Shown here: in pieces, positions 9,986 through 17,893 of the stretch
Layout: every line of letters starts with the position of its first letter
Position numbering within the stretch: position 1 is the stretch's first letter
Source of the DNA: Reclinomonas americana ATCC 50394
Taxonomy: Eukaryota; Jakobida; Jakobea; Jakobida
Direction: 5' to 3'
DNA length: 64,000 nt
NCBI GenBank assembly: GCA_048213135.1
Contig: PS015010.1
Coordinates: 682,001 to 746,000, forward strand
Notes under the pieces: model-generated
Told to the model about the DNA's origin: nothing
What the model saw: the letters and a program-made list of their open reading frames with translations, nothing else
Database searches by the model: none
Made by a program: the position numbers and the translations under genes

Positions 9986-10948
9986 CTATCCTTCCTGGTG
10001 CTTCCATTGCGCTAATATATGGTCAAGCGTTTGTTCAAGCGGAATCTGCGGCTGCCAGCCTGTATGATTTTTTATCTTATCGTAAGAACCGATGATCTGT
10101 TTATTCTCGGCCGGTCGTACGAGTGCAGGATCTGTAACAATTGAAACCTCAATGTTTAACAGCGAGCACATCGTGTTAACCAGGTCCTTCAGTTCTGTCC
10201 CTTTGCCTGAACAGATATTGTAAGCCTGTCCTTTTTCTCCCTTCTTCAACAACAAGAGGTAAGCCCTTGCCACGTCTCTTACATCGGAAAAGTCCCTGAC
10301 TACAGACAGGTCGCCCGTGCGTAATGCAGCAGGGATGCGGCCTGCAGCAATAGCCGTCAATTGCCGGGCAAAAGACGGTATTGCAAAATCGGGGTGTTGC
10401 CCGGGTCCGATATGATTAAAAGACCGGGTCATTACGATATCAAGTTCATATGCCTGCGCATACATAGTGGCGAGCATCTCTTCTGAACATTTGGAAACAC
10501 CGTACGGATTCGAGGGATGCAATGCTGTTTCTTCTGTTAGGGGAAGCAGGGATACATCCACTTTCCCATATTGCTCCGAAGAGCCGATGATCAGCATTCT
10601 GCAGGAAGTGCCGGGGCCCGTTCTCAGGTATTCAAGCAGGTTAAGCAATATGCCTGTATTATTGGCAAATGTATCGGCAGGCCGCTCCCAACTGCGGGCT
10701 ACGCTGCTTGATGAGGCCAGGTGCAGGATGTGATCAGGAATAAAACCGGAGAGGGCTGTATGAACGGGTTCCCTGTCCGTCAGTTCAATATCAACTGTTG
10801 TTATGGAGAGTCCCGGAAATTCCGAAACATTAATATCCCCTGCATGCCTTCCCAGGGCAAAGACCTGTGTCCCGGGCTCAGTTGTATTGAGCAGTTCGAG
10901 AAAATGCCGGCTTACAAAACCACCGGCACCTGTGATGGCGACTCTCAT
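9986..10948 (-). CDS. rmd: GDP-6-deoxy-D-lyxo-4-hexulose reductase (Rmd-like SDR)
   Basis: A 320-residue extended SDR. Its N-terminal motif GAGGFVSRH has Ser where the third dinucleotide-binding glycine is common. Motifs resembling Rmd of GDP-D-rhamnose synthesis include HLASSSSVARSW, GSSEQYG, and the catalytic pair in NPYGVSK. Rmd reduces the 4-keto group of the Gmd product to GDP-D-rhamnose. The gmd remnant 1.2 kb away is broken, so this enzyme would need a second gmd elsewhere. It is the last gene of a - strand operon, 5 nt behind a GT4 gene. A different NDP-4-keto-sugar reductase is possible. Confidence 0.72.
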   Translation of the reverse strand: MRVAITGAGGFVSRHFLELLNTTEPGTQVFALGRHAGDINVSEFPGLSITTVDIELTDREPVHTALSGFIPDHILHLASSSSVARSWERPADTFANNTGILLNLLEYLRTGPGTSCRMLIIGSSEQYGKVDVSLLPLTEETALHPSNPYGVSKCSEEMLATMYAQAYELDIVMTRSFNHIGPGQHPDFAIPSFARQLTAIAAGRIPAALRTGDLSVVRDFSDVRDVARAYLLLLKKGEKGQAYNICSGKGTELKDLVNTMCSLLNIEVSIVTDPALVRPAENKQIIGSYDKIKNHTGWQPQIPLEQTLDHILAQWKHQEG

Positions 10949-10953
10949 AATAC

Positions 10954-12078
10954 TTACTTTTTGAATATACCATTCAATGTGTTGGCAGCCTTCCCTGCAA
11001 TGTTCCCCCAGTAAAAATGTTTGAAATAAGCATCCGGTATGGAACGTGCCGTATTCACCTGCATCACCTGGCGGGAAAATGATGCCCAGTCACCGTCTTT
11101 AAGAATCGCCAGCTTTCCTCCCGTGATCTCCGCAGGAATACCGATGGCGCCGCTTTCCGTGCTGATGACGGCCAGGCCGTTGCCGAGAGCTTCCACCACT
11201 TTTGTTTTGATGCCACCGCCTTCTATAACGGGGTTGATAAAAATATCGGTGCCGAGGAAATACAGGTCGATATCCTCAACGAACCCTGTATAGATGATGT
11301 ACTTATCCTTTTTGATCTTATCCTGCAAAGCGGCTGGAAGATTCTTGCCGCAGATAAATATGCGATAGGCAAAGCCCTTTTCCTGCTGCAGTGACGGGCT
11401 GATCCCGGTAATGATCTTTTCCACTGCATCGAGGTTGGGTTGGTAGTCGAGCGTGCCGTTGAATAACAGCAGCGTTTCTTCACCAGATAAGCCGTACGTC
11501 GCATTCAGCGATTCCCGTGCTTCTTTTCTCTTATCCCGTGCCGGGGCCTCACTGAGCGGGATGCCGTAGGTGATGGTCACACATTTTTCAGGATCCAATC
11601 CGAACCGGCTGATGGCATACTCCCGGTCGGCGTCCTGTATAAAAAAGTTGATGTCCGATTTGCGGTGTGTCCATTTTTCATAATGCCACAAAATACCCCA
11701 CCACCATTTGCCGAGGCTTTTAAAACGTTCTGCTTCTATATTATGCGAATGAATCACCAGCCTGACGCCGCAGAATGTCTTCAATGCAATACCCAGCCAG
11801 CCGTAATAAGGATGTTCGAGTATAACATGGCTGATCTCTTTTTCTTTGATGATCCTGCGGATGGAAAGAAAGTAAAACGGGTTGATGTAGCGCAGCTTTG
11901 AATCGGACAGCAGTTTCCGCACTTCATAATCAGCAAGCCCGGCATCATTATTAACAGTGGTTACGCAGGTAACGGGAATTAACCTGCACAGGTATTGGTA
12001 AAACAGGGCTATCCCTTTTTGTCCGCCCATTTTAGCGGGCAAAAAGGGATAGGAAACTATACTGAGTACATTGATCAT
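10954..12078 (-). CDS. Family 4 glycosyltransferase (GT-B)
   Basis: A 374-residue protein with a glycine-rich N-terminal loop (LPAKMGGQKG). Its C-terminal half has FNGTLDYQPNLDAVEKI and EGGGIKTKVVEALGNGLAVI, the marker of the WcaI/ExpE-like GT4 subgroup. It is the middle gene of the YfhO - GT4 - rmd operon, with spacers of 25 nt and 5 nt. Codons 10-23 encode a 16-bp imperfect inverted repeat described separately. Donor sugar unknown. Confidence 0.83.
   Translation of the reverse strand: MINVLSIVSYPFLPAKMGGQKGIALFYQYLCRLIPVTCVTTVNNDAGLADYEVRKLLSDSKLRYINPFYFLSIRRIIKEKEISHVILEHPYYGWLGIALKTFCGVRLVIHSHNIEAERFKSLGKWWWGILWHYEKWTHRKSDINFFIQDADREYAISRFGLDPEKCVTITYGIPLSEAPARDKRKEARESLNATYGLSGEETLLLFNGTLDYQPNLDAVEKIITGISPSLQQEKGFAYRIFICGKNLPAALQDKIKKDKYIIYTGFVEDIDLYFLGTDIFINPVIEGGGIKTKVVEALGNGLAVISTESGAIGIPAEITGGKLAILKDGDWASFSRQVMQVNTARSIPDAYFKHFYWGNIAGKAANTLNGIFKK
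12011..12050 (-). other. Intragenic 16-bp-arm inverted repeat near the 5' end of a GT4 gene
   Basis: The arms 12011-12026 and 12035-12050 are complementary at 15 of 16 positions around an 8-nt loop. In the mRNA the hairpin begins 28 nt after the start codon at 12078. It contains CCCTTTTTG opposite CAAAAAGGG, an unusually long perfect stem for coding sequence. A role in slowing translation or RNA decay is possible; chance codon use for the Pro/Gly/Lys loop is the alternative. Confidence 0.6.
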
Positions 12079-12103
12079 ATTGCAAATGACGATGAAACGA
12101 TCA

Positions 12104-14620
12104 TCACGCCGATGCCTGCGGTGTTATTGTATCCTTTGTATTTCTTGATTTCCTGATGTAAAAGAAAAGCCAGGCCAGGAACATGACATAAATGAGAATG
12201 CTGCCCCAGATGCTCAACTGGCGACCGGTATAATAAGAAGCAGGTTCAAATTTGAAAGTGATGACATGTTTGCCCGCAGGAATGCTCAATCCCCTCAGTA
12301 CATAGTTGACCCTTGCATAAGGAACTTTTTGCCCGTCGATGAAAGCATCCCACCCCCTGTTGTAATAAATCTCGCTGAATACGGCGAACTGGGGTTTGGT
12401 TGCAGAGAAATCATAAGTGATCAGGTCGTTCTCGCGTGTCTTGATTTTGATCGATGCGGCAGAATCATATTCAGGAGCTTGTTTAATGGCACCTTTAAAA
12501 GTATCGTTCACGATCGCGGTATCCCTCAGGTTGGTGCTGTCCAGCGCCTTCATTTCTGCATCGGCAGTGTTGACATACGTGATGGATTTCACGAGCCAGC
12601 AGGAACCGAATGCAGCCGGGTTCACCTGTGCCACGGGCCTTCCGTTCATATCCGCGCCGATTACGTACTTGGTGTTCAGCATATTCAGTACCTGGATATT
12701 TCCCCTGGTGATCTGGTGCTCGATCAGGTCCTGGTACAGCCCCAGCTTGGCCGGGTGGTAGCCGCCGATCGAATTATGGAAATAGGAGGTAAGCGATTCA
12801 TTGGTAAAGCCGGGCGACTGGTTGAATACCCTGAAGTTGGCATGATCCGGGTCCTGCAGTATCTGCTGGTCCACCGGGCTGGGGGTGAAGGAACTCTCCA
12901 CCTCATCTTTCTCCATGAATTTATCATAATTGAAATACCGGTTATTCACACCCATGAGATCGATCATGCTGAGAACGATCAGGGTGATGGCCAGTACCAT
13001 CGCGTTGAATTTCTTTTTGATGAACAGGCCGAGTAATACGAGCGCTACGGCAATAAACAGGATGCTGCGCATGATGTCGCCGCCAGCCTCTCTTTTTCGG
13101 TCTTCTCTAAGGGCTTTCATGATCTCGCCGGCCCGCTGCTCTGCTTCGGGTTGTACCTGCTGACCGTTGCTGAACTGCTGCATGAAACTTTCCTTGATCT
13201 GTGGGTCGCCGACACCGGTAAAATTCGCAGAGAAATAGAAAGCACCCAGTATCAATATCACGATACCTGTGGCCATGGCGGCGAATCTGAGTTTTTTCCA
13301 GGCCTCTGCCATGTCTGCGTCTTTCCGGACAAGTTTATTTAACGCCAGCACCGCCAGCAGGGGGATACACAACTGCGGTATCACCATGGCCATACTGGGC
13401 GCCCTGAATTTGTTCAGGAAAGGCATGTAATCGAGCATGAAATGATTGAATCCTGCTAAACTGTTTCCCCAGCCGAGCAATATGCCGAAGATACTGGCAG
13501 CGATGAGCCACCATTTCTGCCATCCGCTCAGGTAAAAGAGGCCGAAGATGAACAGGAAACACATAACGGCGCCGAGGTATGGCGGGCCGGAAGTGGTCTC
13601 GTTGAGGCTTGACATATTACCCCAGTATGAGTACGCATTGCTGATGCCTAATGCATTCTCATCGGGTATGCCCAGTTCGGTGAGGGCTGATTTTTTATGT
13701 TCACTGCCGCCGTTGCTGCCGCCATAGATACCGGGAACCATAAAGGTGAAGGTTTCCATTTTACCCATACTCCAGCGCAGCGCATAATCTTTATCCAGGC
13801 CGCCCTTGGTTTTATTATTGGTTGTATCAGTAAGTTGAGATGCGCCGCCCCTCATGGTCTCTTTAGAATAATCATAGGTAGGTAATATGGTAACGGCACA
13901 ACAGGCCAGGCCGATCAGCCCGCCGGCAAGACCGAGCACAGCTGCTTTTACCGCATGAACGATCTCTTTGTTCCTGGCGGCCTGTATGAAATAACAAACA
14001 ACCATGATACCTGCGATGATGAGCGTGTAATAAACGATCTGCAAGTGATTCTGGCCGATCATGATGGCCGAGAACAGGGACGTGATCAACAGCCCCAGCA
14101 GGTATTTTTTCTGGAAGAGCAGTTGCAACCCGCCCAGCACCATCGGGGCCAGCGCCATCGACATCATCTTGGTATTATGTCCTACCGATACGATGATCGG
14201 GTTATAGGTGGCATAAGCATAGGCCAGTCCGCCCAGCGCCGAAAGCCAGGGATTGACGCCCATAATGATGCACAGGAAATAAAAGCAGAGGCAGGCAACA
14301 AAGAAAAAGGCTGCTGACTCGGGCAGGCCCAGTTTCAGCGCACCGAAGAAATAACCGATGGCGTCACCCACATGCGTGTCAGACTCCATCGCGATCTGGT
14401 AAGCCGGCATACCGCCAAACATGCTGTTGGTCCATAAAGGCAAATGTCCCGTTTTCTTTTTCACTTCAAAAGATTGCTGGGCCATACCTTTCCAGCCCTG
14501 CGTATCGTGCTGGTTGAGAACTTTACCTTCCAGGGCGGGTTTACAGAAAAGAATGGCAACAATAGCGAATACGGCTATCGCAATGATATGGGGCAGTAAC
14601 TTTTGGAGGACCGGTTTCAT
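12104..14620 (-). CDS. YfhO family polytopic membrane protein
   Basis: An 838-residue protein from the ATG at 14620; a reading from 14674 would add 18 charged residues ahead of the first helix and is less likely. The first ~530 residues contain a dozen or so hydrophobic helices (for example IIAIAVFAIVAILFCKPAL). Then comes a soluble domain with family-like text (NIQVLNMLNTKYVI, GWDAFIDGQKV, RGLSIPAGKHVITFKFEP) and a final helix before a basic tail. YfhO proteins are distant relatives of GT-C glycosyltransferases; in Firmicutes, relatives glycosylate lipoteichoic acid. Here it leads an operon with a GT4 and an Rmd-like reductase, which supports a role in envelope glycan assembly. Substrate unknown. 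Confidence 0.85.
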   Translation of the reverse strand: MKPVLQKLLPHIIAIAVFAIVAILFCKPALEGKVLNQHDTQGWKGMAQQSFEVKKKTGHLPLWTNSMFGGMPAYQIAMESDTHVGDAIGYFFGALKLGLPESAAFFFVACLCFYFLCIIMGVNPWLSALGGLAYAYATYNPIIVSVGHNTKMMSMALAPMVLGGLQLLFQKKYLLGLLITSLFSAIMIGQNHLQIVYYTLIIAGIMVVCYFIQAARNKEIVHAVKAAVLGLAGGLIGLACCAVTILPTYDYSKETMRGGASQLTDTTNNKTKGGLDKDYALRWSMGKMETFTFMVPGIYGGSNGGSEHKKSALTELGIPDENALGISNAYSYWGNMSSLNETTSGPPYLGAVMCFLFIFGLFYLSGWQKWWLIAASIFGILLGWGNSLAGFNHFMLDYMPFLNKFRAPSMAMVIPQLCIPLLAVLALNKLVRKDADMAEAWKKLRFAAMATGIVILILGAFYFSANFTGVGDPQIKESFMQQFSNGQQVQPEAEQRAGEIMKALREDRKREAGGDIMRSILFIAVALVLLGLFIKKKFNAMVLAITLIVLSMIDLMGVNNRYFNYDKFMEKDEVESSFTPSPVDQQILQDPDHANFRVFNQSPGFTNESLTSYFHNSIGGYHPAKLGLYQDLIEHQITRGNIQVLNMLNTKYVIGADMNGRPVAQVNPAAFGSCWLVKSITYVNTADAEMKALDSTNLRDTAIVNDTFKGAIKQAPEYDSAASIKIKTRENDLITYDFSATKPQFAVFSEIYYNRGWDAFIDGQKVPYARVNYVLRGLSIPAGKHVITFKFEPASYYTGRQLSIWGSILIYVMFLAWLFFYIRKSRNTKDTITPQASA

Positions 14621-14660
14621 TGAATCATGTTTAGGGCGGCAATTTAAAGCTAAAAACGCA

Positions 14661-14692
14661 ATAAAAAAGGCCAACCCGTAAGAGTTGGCCTT
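14661..14692 (-). terminator. Intrinsic terminator of the beta-barrel receptor gene
   Basis: Arms AAGGCCAAC (14667-14675) and GTTGGCCTT (14684-14692) flank an 8-nt loop. On the - strand the stem is followed by TTTTTTAT. It lies 32-64 nt behind the stop at 14725 and upstream of the YfhO gene, separating the two - strand units. Confidence 0.85.
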
Positions 14693-14724
14693 CCATGGAA
14701 TATATTTAAATACTGTATTTACTG

Positions 14725-17358
14725 TTAGTTACCCATTCCCTGCTGTGCGCCCTGCATACTTTCCATTTCCCCTTTCATGCTTTTCTTCTTGAACAGCGAT
14801 ACGTCGATCTTACCAAAGCGCCAGTTGAAATTGAGCCTTACCACCTGCGGATCGCGGCGGCGTTCATTATCCTGCATGAAATAAGCGGATTCAGAATGCG
14901 TTGAGTACAACTTCGTCCTGAAGATGTCATTCACCTGGAGGGTAATGGAAGCTGCATTGTTCTTCAGGAAATCTTTCCTGATAGCGAAATCCACGCCATA
15001 GTTGGGGCGTGTATATCCCTGTGCGCCTACCGGACTGCCGCCAAACATGCCGCCCATCATACCACCACCGCCACCACGGCTGGAAGGGAGGATGGTTTTG
15101 GCCTGGTAGTCGCCGGACAACTGTATGGAGAAGTTCTTCGGCAGTTTGAAATTGTTATTGATCTTACCGAACCAGCTTGCCCTGGAATTGGATACACCAC
15201 CTGTAATGGCGCCTGCTTTCAGGGTTGACTGGAACAGGTTGAAGTTGACGTTAAAGTCCCACCAGGTAGCCGGTTTGGTACGCATGGTCAGCTCCAGACC
15301 ATACGTATAGCTGGTGTTGGCATTGGCATACGTGCTGATGAGTACGGTATCGGGTTTGCTGTTCGGATCAGGATTCAGCGCCCTGTACTGGTAACTGGTA
15401 ATAAGGTCATTGGTATTCCTGAAATACAGGGTGCCGAGTAAACTGGTATTACGGGTAAGCTGATTCTGGTAAGCCAGTTCAACCAGGTTGGTGAATTCCG
15501 GTACCAGGTTAGGATTGCCGATAGAAAGATTGAGCGGATCGGAAATGTCATATGCCGGTATCAGCTGGAAGAAATTGGGCCTGTTCACTTTCCGGGAATA
15601 GTTCAGTTGCAGGTCCTGTTTGTCGGTCAGCTTATAGGTCATAAAAGCACTTGGGAAAACGCTGAAAGGATATTTATTCGTAAACGACTGACCGGTGCTT
15701 ACCAGTGTGCCTTCATAACGGGAACTTTCCACCCTTACACCCAACTGGTAGCTGAATTTTTTAACCTGGTGTGAGAAAGTGGCATAGGCTGCATATACCT
15801 GGTCCTTGAAACCATAATTGTTGCTGAAGCCGGGAATGGCCACAGTAGCATTACTGCCCGATTTGATATAGTTATCGTTGCGGCTCGTAAAATCCCTTAC
15901 TGCCCCCCTGATGCCCATTTCTATTTTCATATCCTTGCGGATGGGGTTCGAAAAATCCGACTGGGCGGTGAAAAATTTAGTAGAACCACCACCAAAATTG
16001 CGTTCCAGCAAAAGATCGGTTTTGGGATCATTATTAGGAAGGAAATACTGGCTCAGGTAACGGCCCCAGTTACCGCTTTTATTGGCGTTGTAATTGGCGT
16101 CGATTGTCCATTCGTTGTTGGGTTTGGCAAAGTTGTGTTTAAAGCTCACGCTGGTACCCATATTGCGCATGTTGAATGAGTTGTAGGTACTGCGGTAACC
16201 TTTATCGGAACTGGTGAAACCGGTATAAGCCGTATCGCGGTTGATGTTGATAAGATCGGATGTTTTGAATTCACCACGCATATAGTTGAAACCTACCGTA
16301 ATGGTATTGCGGTTATCAACGAAATAATCGAAGCCCACGCGGCCAAAACCAAAGTAACCGCGGTTGATAGGGTCGTTCTCCTGGTTCAGGTAGGCGGTAC
16401 CGTTATTGAGGTAATCAACACGGGTGCTGTTTACTTCAGAAATGGATTTGCGCATGCCGATACGGCCACGGACAAACACGTTCAGTTTATTCTGCTTTAC
16501 GTTGATATCGCCACCAAAACCAGGGCGCAGCCTGGAGTCGATGCTGGCATTGATATTGCCGTTGTAGCCTGCTTTACGGTTCTTTTTCAGTACGATATTC
16601 AGGATGCCGGAACCGCCGCCGCTGGCGTCGAACTTAGCGGAAGGGTTGGTGATGATCTCCACGCTGGCGATCTCATCGGCAGGTATCTGTTCCAGGGTAA
16701 GGGTAGTGGGGCGGCCATCCACAAATATCTGTGGCGCCGCGTTGCGGAGGGTTACGTTTCCGTCAATGTCCACGTTCACGGAAGGAACGTTCTTCATAAC
16801 ATCAACAGCCGTACCGCCCACGCTGGTAATATTTTTTTCTACGTTGAATACTTTACGGTCGATGCTCATCGTCAGCTGTGGTTTGCTGGCTGTAACGGTT
16901 ACGCCTTCCATTTGCTGAACATCAGGCGAAATGCTGATGTTGCCGAGGTCTTTATCCACACCCGCCAGCGCGCTGCTCATGTCGCCACTCTTTACGGCGC
17001 CCATATTGATGTCGAAATTCACTTTCTGCTCAATGGTCTTGAAACCAATGGCGGTGATCTTCAGTTTATAAGAGCCCATCACCGGCAGGTTTTCCAGGCT
17101 GAATTCGCCGCGTTTATTGGTGAGCATACCTGCTACCACCACATCTTTTCGTTTTTTGGTAACACTGTCCATTTTATTCTGAAGCAGCAGTACCGAGGCG
17201 GCTTCCAATGGTTTGTTGGAGCCCGACTCCAGTATTTTGCCATAAAAATGGCCCACATTCATCTGTCCGCCCATGCCGCGGTTGCCCCCGGGCATCTGCG
17301 CTTTCAGCTGGGTACAGGTAAAAACAATAGAGAGAAGGAAAATGGCTAACTTTTTCAT
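14725..17358 (-). CDS. TonB-dependent receptor-like outer-membrane beta-barrel protein with carboxypeptidase-regulatory domain
   Basis: An 877-residue protein from the ATG at 17358, which begins MKKLAIFLLSIVFTCTQLKA, a clear signal peptide; the longer reading from 17403 lacks this. A CarboxypepD_reg-like domain follows (GKILESGSNKPLEAASVLLL). Then comes a plug-like domain (VMKNVPSVNVDIDGNVTLRN, IFVDGRPTTL, EIITNPSAKFDASGGGSGIL) and a long outer-membrane barrel of the OMP_b-brl_3 type. No canonical TonB box is obvious. The C-terminus has a Gly/Met-rich loop (RGGGGGMMGGMFGG) and ends in a Met/Gln/Gly-rich tail. Substrate unknown. It is monocistronic, with its own terminator. Confidence 0.85.
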   Translation of the reverse strand: MKKLAIFLLSIVFTCTQLKAQMPGGNRGMGGQMNVGHFYGKILESGSNKPLEAASVLLLQNKMDSVTKKRKDVVVAGMLTNKRGEFSLENLPVMGSYKLKITAIGFKTIEQKVNFDINMGAVKSGDMSSALAGVDKDLGNISISPDVQQMEGVTVTASKPQLTMSIDRKVFNVEKNITSVGGTAVDVMKNVPSVNVDIDGNVTLRNAAPQIFVDGRPTTLTLEQIPADEIASVEIITNPSAKFDASGGGSGILNIVLKKNRKAGYNGNINASIDSRLRPGFGGDINVKQNKLNVFVRGRIGMRKSISEVNSTRVDYLNNGTAYLNQENDPINRGYFGFGRVGFDYFVDNRNTITVGFNYMRGEFKTSDLININRDTAYTGFTSSDKGYRSTYNSFNMRNMGTSVSFKHNFAKPNNEWTIDANYNANKSGNWGRYLSQYFLPNNDPKTDLLLERNFGGGSTKFFTAQSDFSNPIRKDMKIEMGIRGAVRDFTSRNDNYIKSGSNATVAIPGFSNNYGFKDQVYAAYATFSHQVKKFSYQLGVRVESSRYEGTLVSTGQSFTNKYPFSVFPSAFMTYKLTDKQDLQLNYSRKVNRPNFFQLIPAYDISDPLNLSIGNPNLVPEFTNLVELAYQNQLTRNTSLLGTLYFRNTNDLITSYQYRALNPDPNSKPDTVLISTYANANTSYTYGLELTMRTKPATWWDFNVNFNLFQSTLKAGAITGGVSNSRASWFGKINNNFKLPKNFSIQLSGDYQAKTILPSSRGGGGGMMGGMFGGSPVGAQGYTRPNYGVDFAIRKDFLKNNAASITLQVNDIFRTKLYSTHSESAYFMQDNERRRDPQVVRLNFNWRFGKIDVSLFKKKSMKGEMESMQGAQQGMGN

Positions 17359-17570
17359 TATGTTGTAATTATCAATTATCACCGTATTGTAAAATTCCCG
17401 CAAATTTGCGACAAAATTTGGTTCGGATGGAGGGAGTAAGGATGAACGGTGTGCAGGGGAGCCCGGCGGTATAAATGGGCCGGCTATTTATTAATTGGTG
17501 ACGCCACCGGCCCGGAAAGGTAAATATTGGCCAGCCGGCCGCCTTTTTATAGAGAAGGGCAAATGTTATT

Positions 17571-17600
17571 TTGCAGAAGTTCGGTTTTTCTTTATTTTTG
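17571..17600 (+). promoter_or_regulatory. Bacteroidota-type promoter of tRNA-His
   Basis: A -7 box TATTTTTG (17593-17600) fits TAnnTTTG exactly. A TTTTG -33 element ends at 17573, 19 nt upstream. The tRNA begins 14 nt after the -7 box. Confidence 0.75.
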
Positions 17601-17614
17601 CAGCCCGCTGATAT

Positions 17615-17689
17615 GGTAGCTGTAGCTCAGTTGGTTAGAGCATCAGATTGTGATTCTGAGGGTCGAGGGTTCGAGCCCCTTCAGTTACC
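17615..17689 (+). tRNA. tRNA-His (GTG anticodon)
   Basis: Acceptor arms GTAGCTG/CAGTTAC pair fully (one G-T). G-1 at 17615 faces C73 at 17689, the hallmark of tRNA-His. The D arm has AGTTGGTTA. The anticodon loop sits in CAGATTGTGATTCTG with anticodon GTG, and the T loop is TTCGAGC. CCA is not fully encoded (CA follows C73). Confidence 0.96.
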
Positions 17690-17694
17690 CAGGT

Positions 17695-17720
17695 CCCGGC
17701 TTTTTGCCGGGATTTTTTTT
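17695..17720 (+). terminator. Intrinsic terminator after tRNA-His
   Basis: CCCGGC and GCCGGG arms around TTTTT are followed by eight T residues, 5 nt behind the tRNA. Confidence 0.9.
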
Positions 17721-17893
17721 GCCCGAAAATGTAATATCCCGCATACCCGGAAGCGGCTCCCATACCGCTCATCCGGCTTATTTTCCAGACGGCTCCTTTA
17801 ACAAAACATTATTGGCTTCTGCCTGTTTATGAATAAGAAACAGATACCATTTTCCGTTATTTTTACACTATGCAAAAAATTGCAGGTTTTATT

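Noticed and set aside
17571-17801. Short open frames across 17571-17832
   Set aside because: They run through tRNA-His and its terminator; no conserved protein text.
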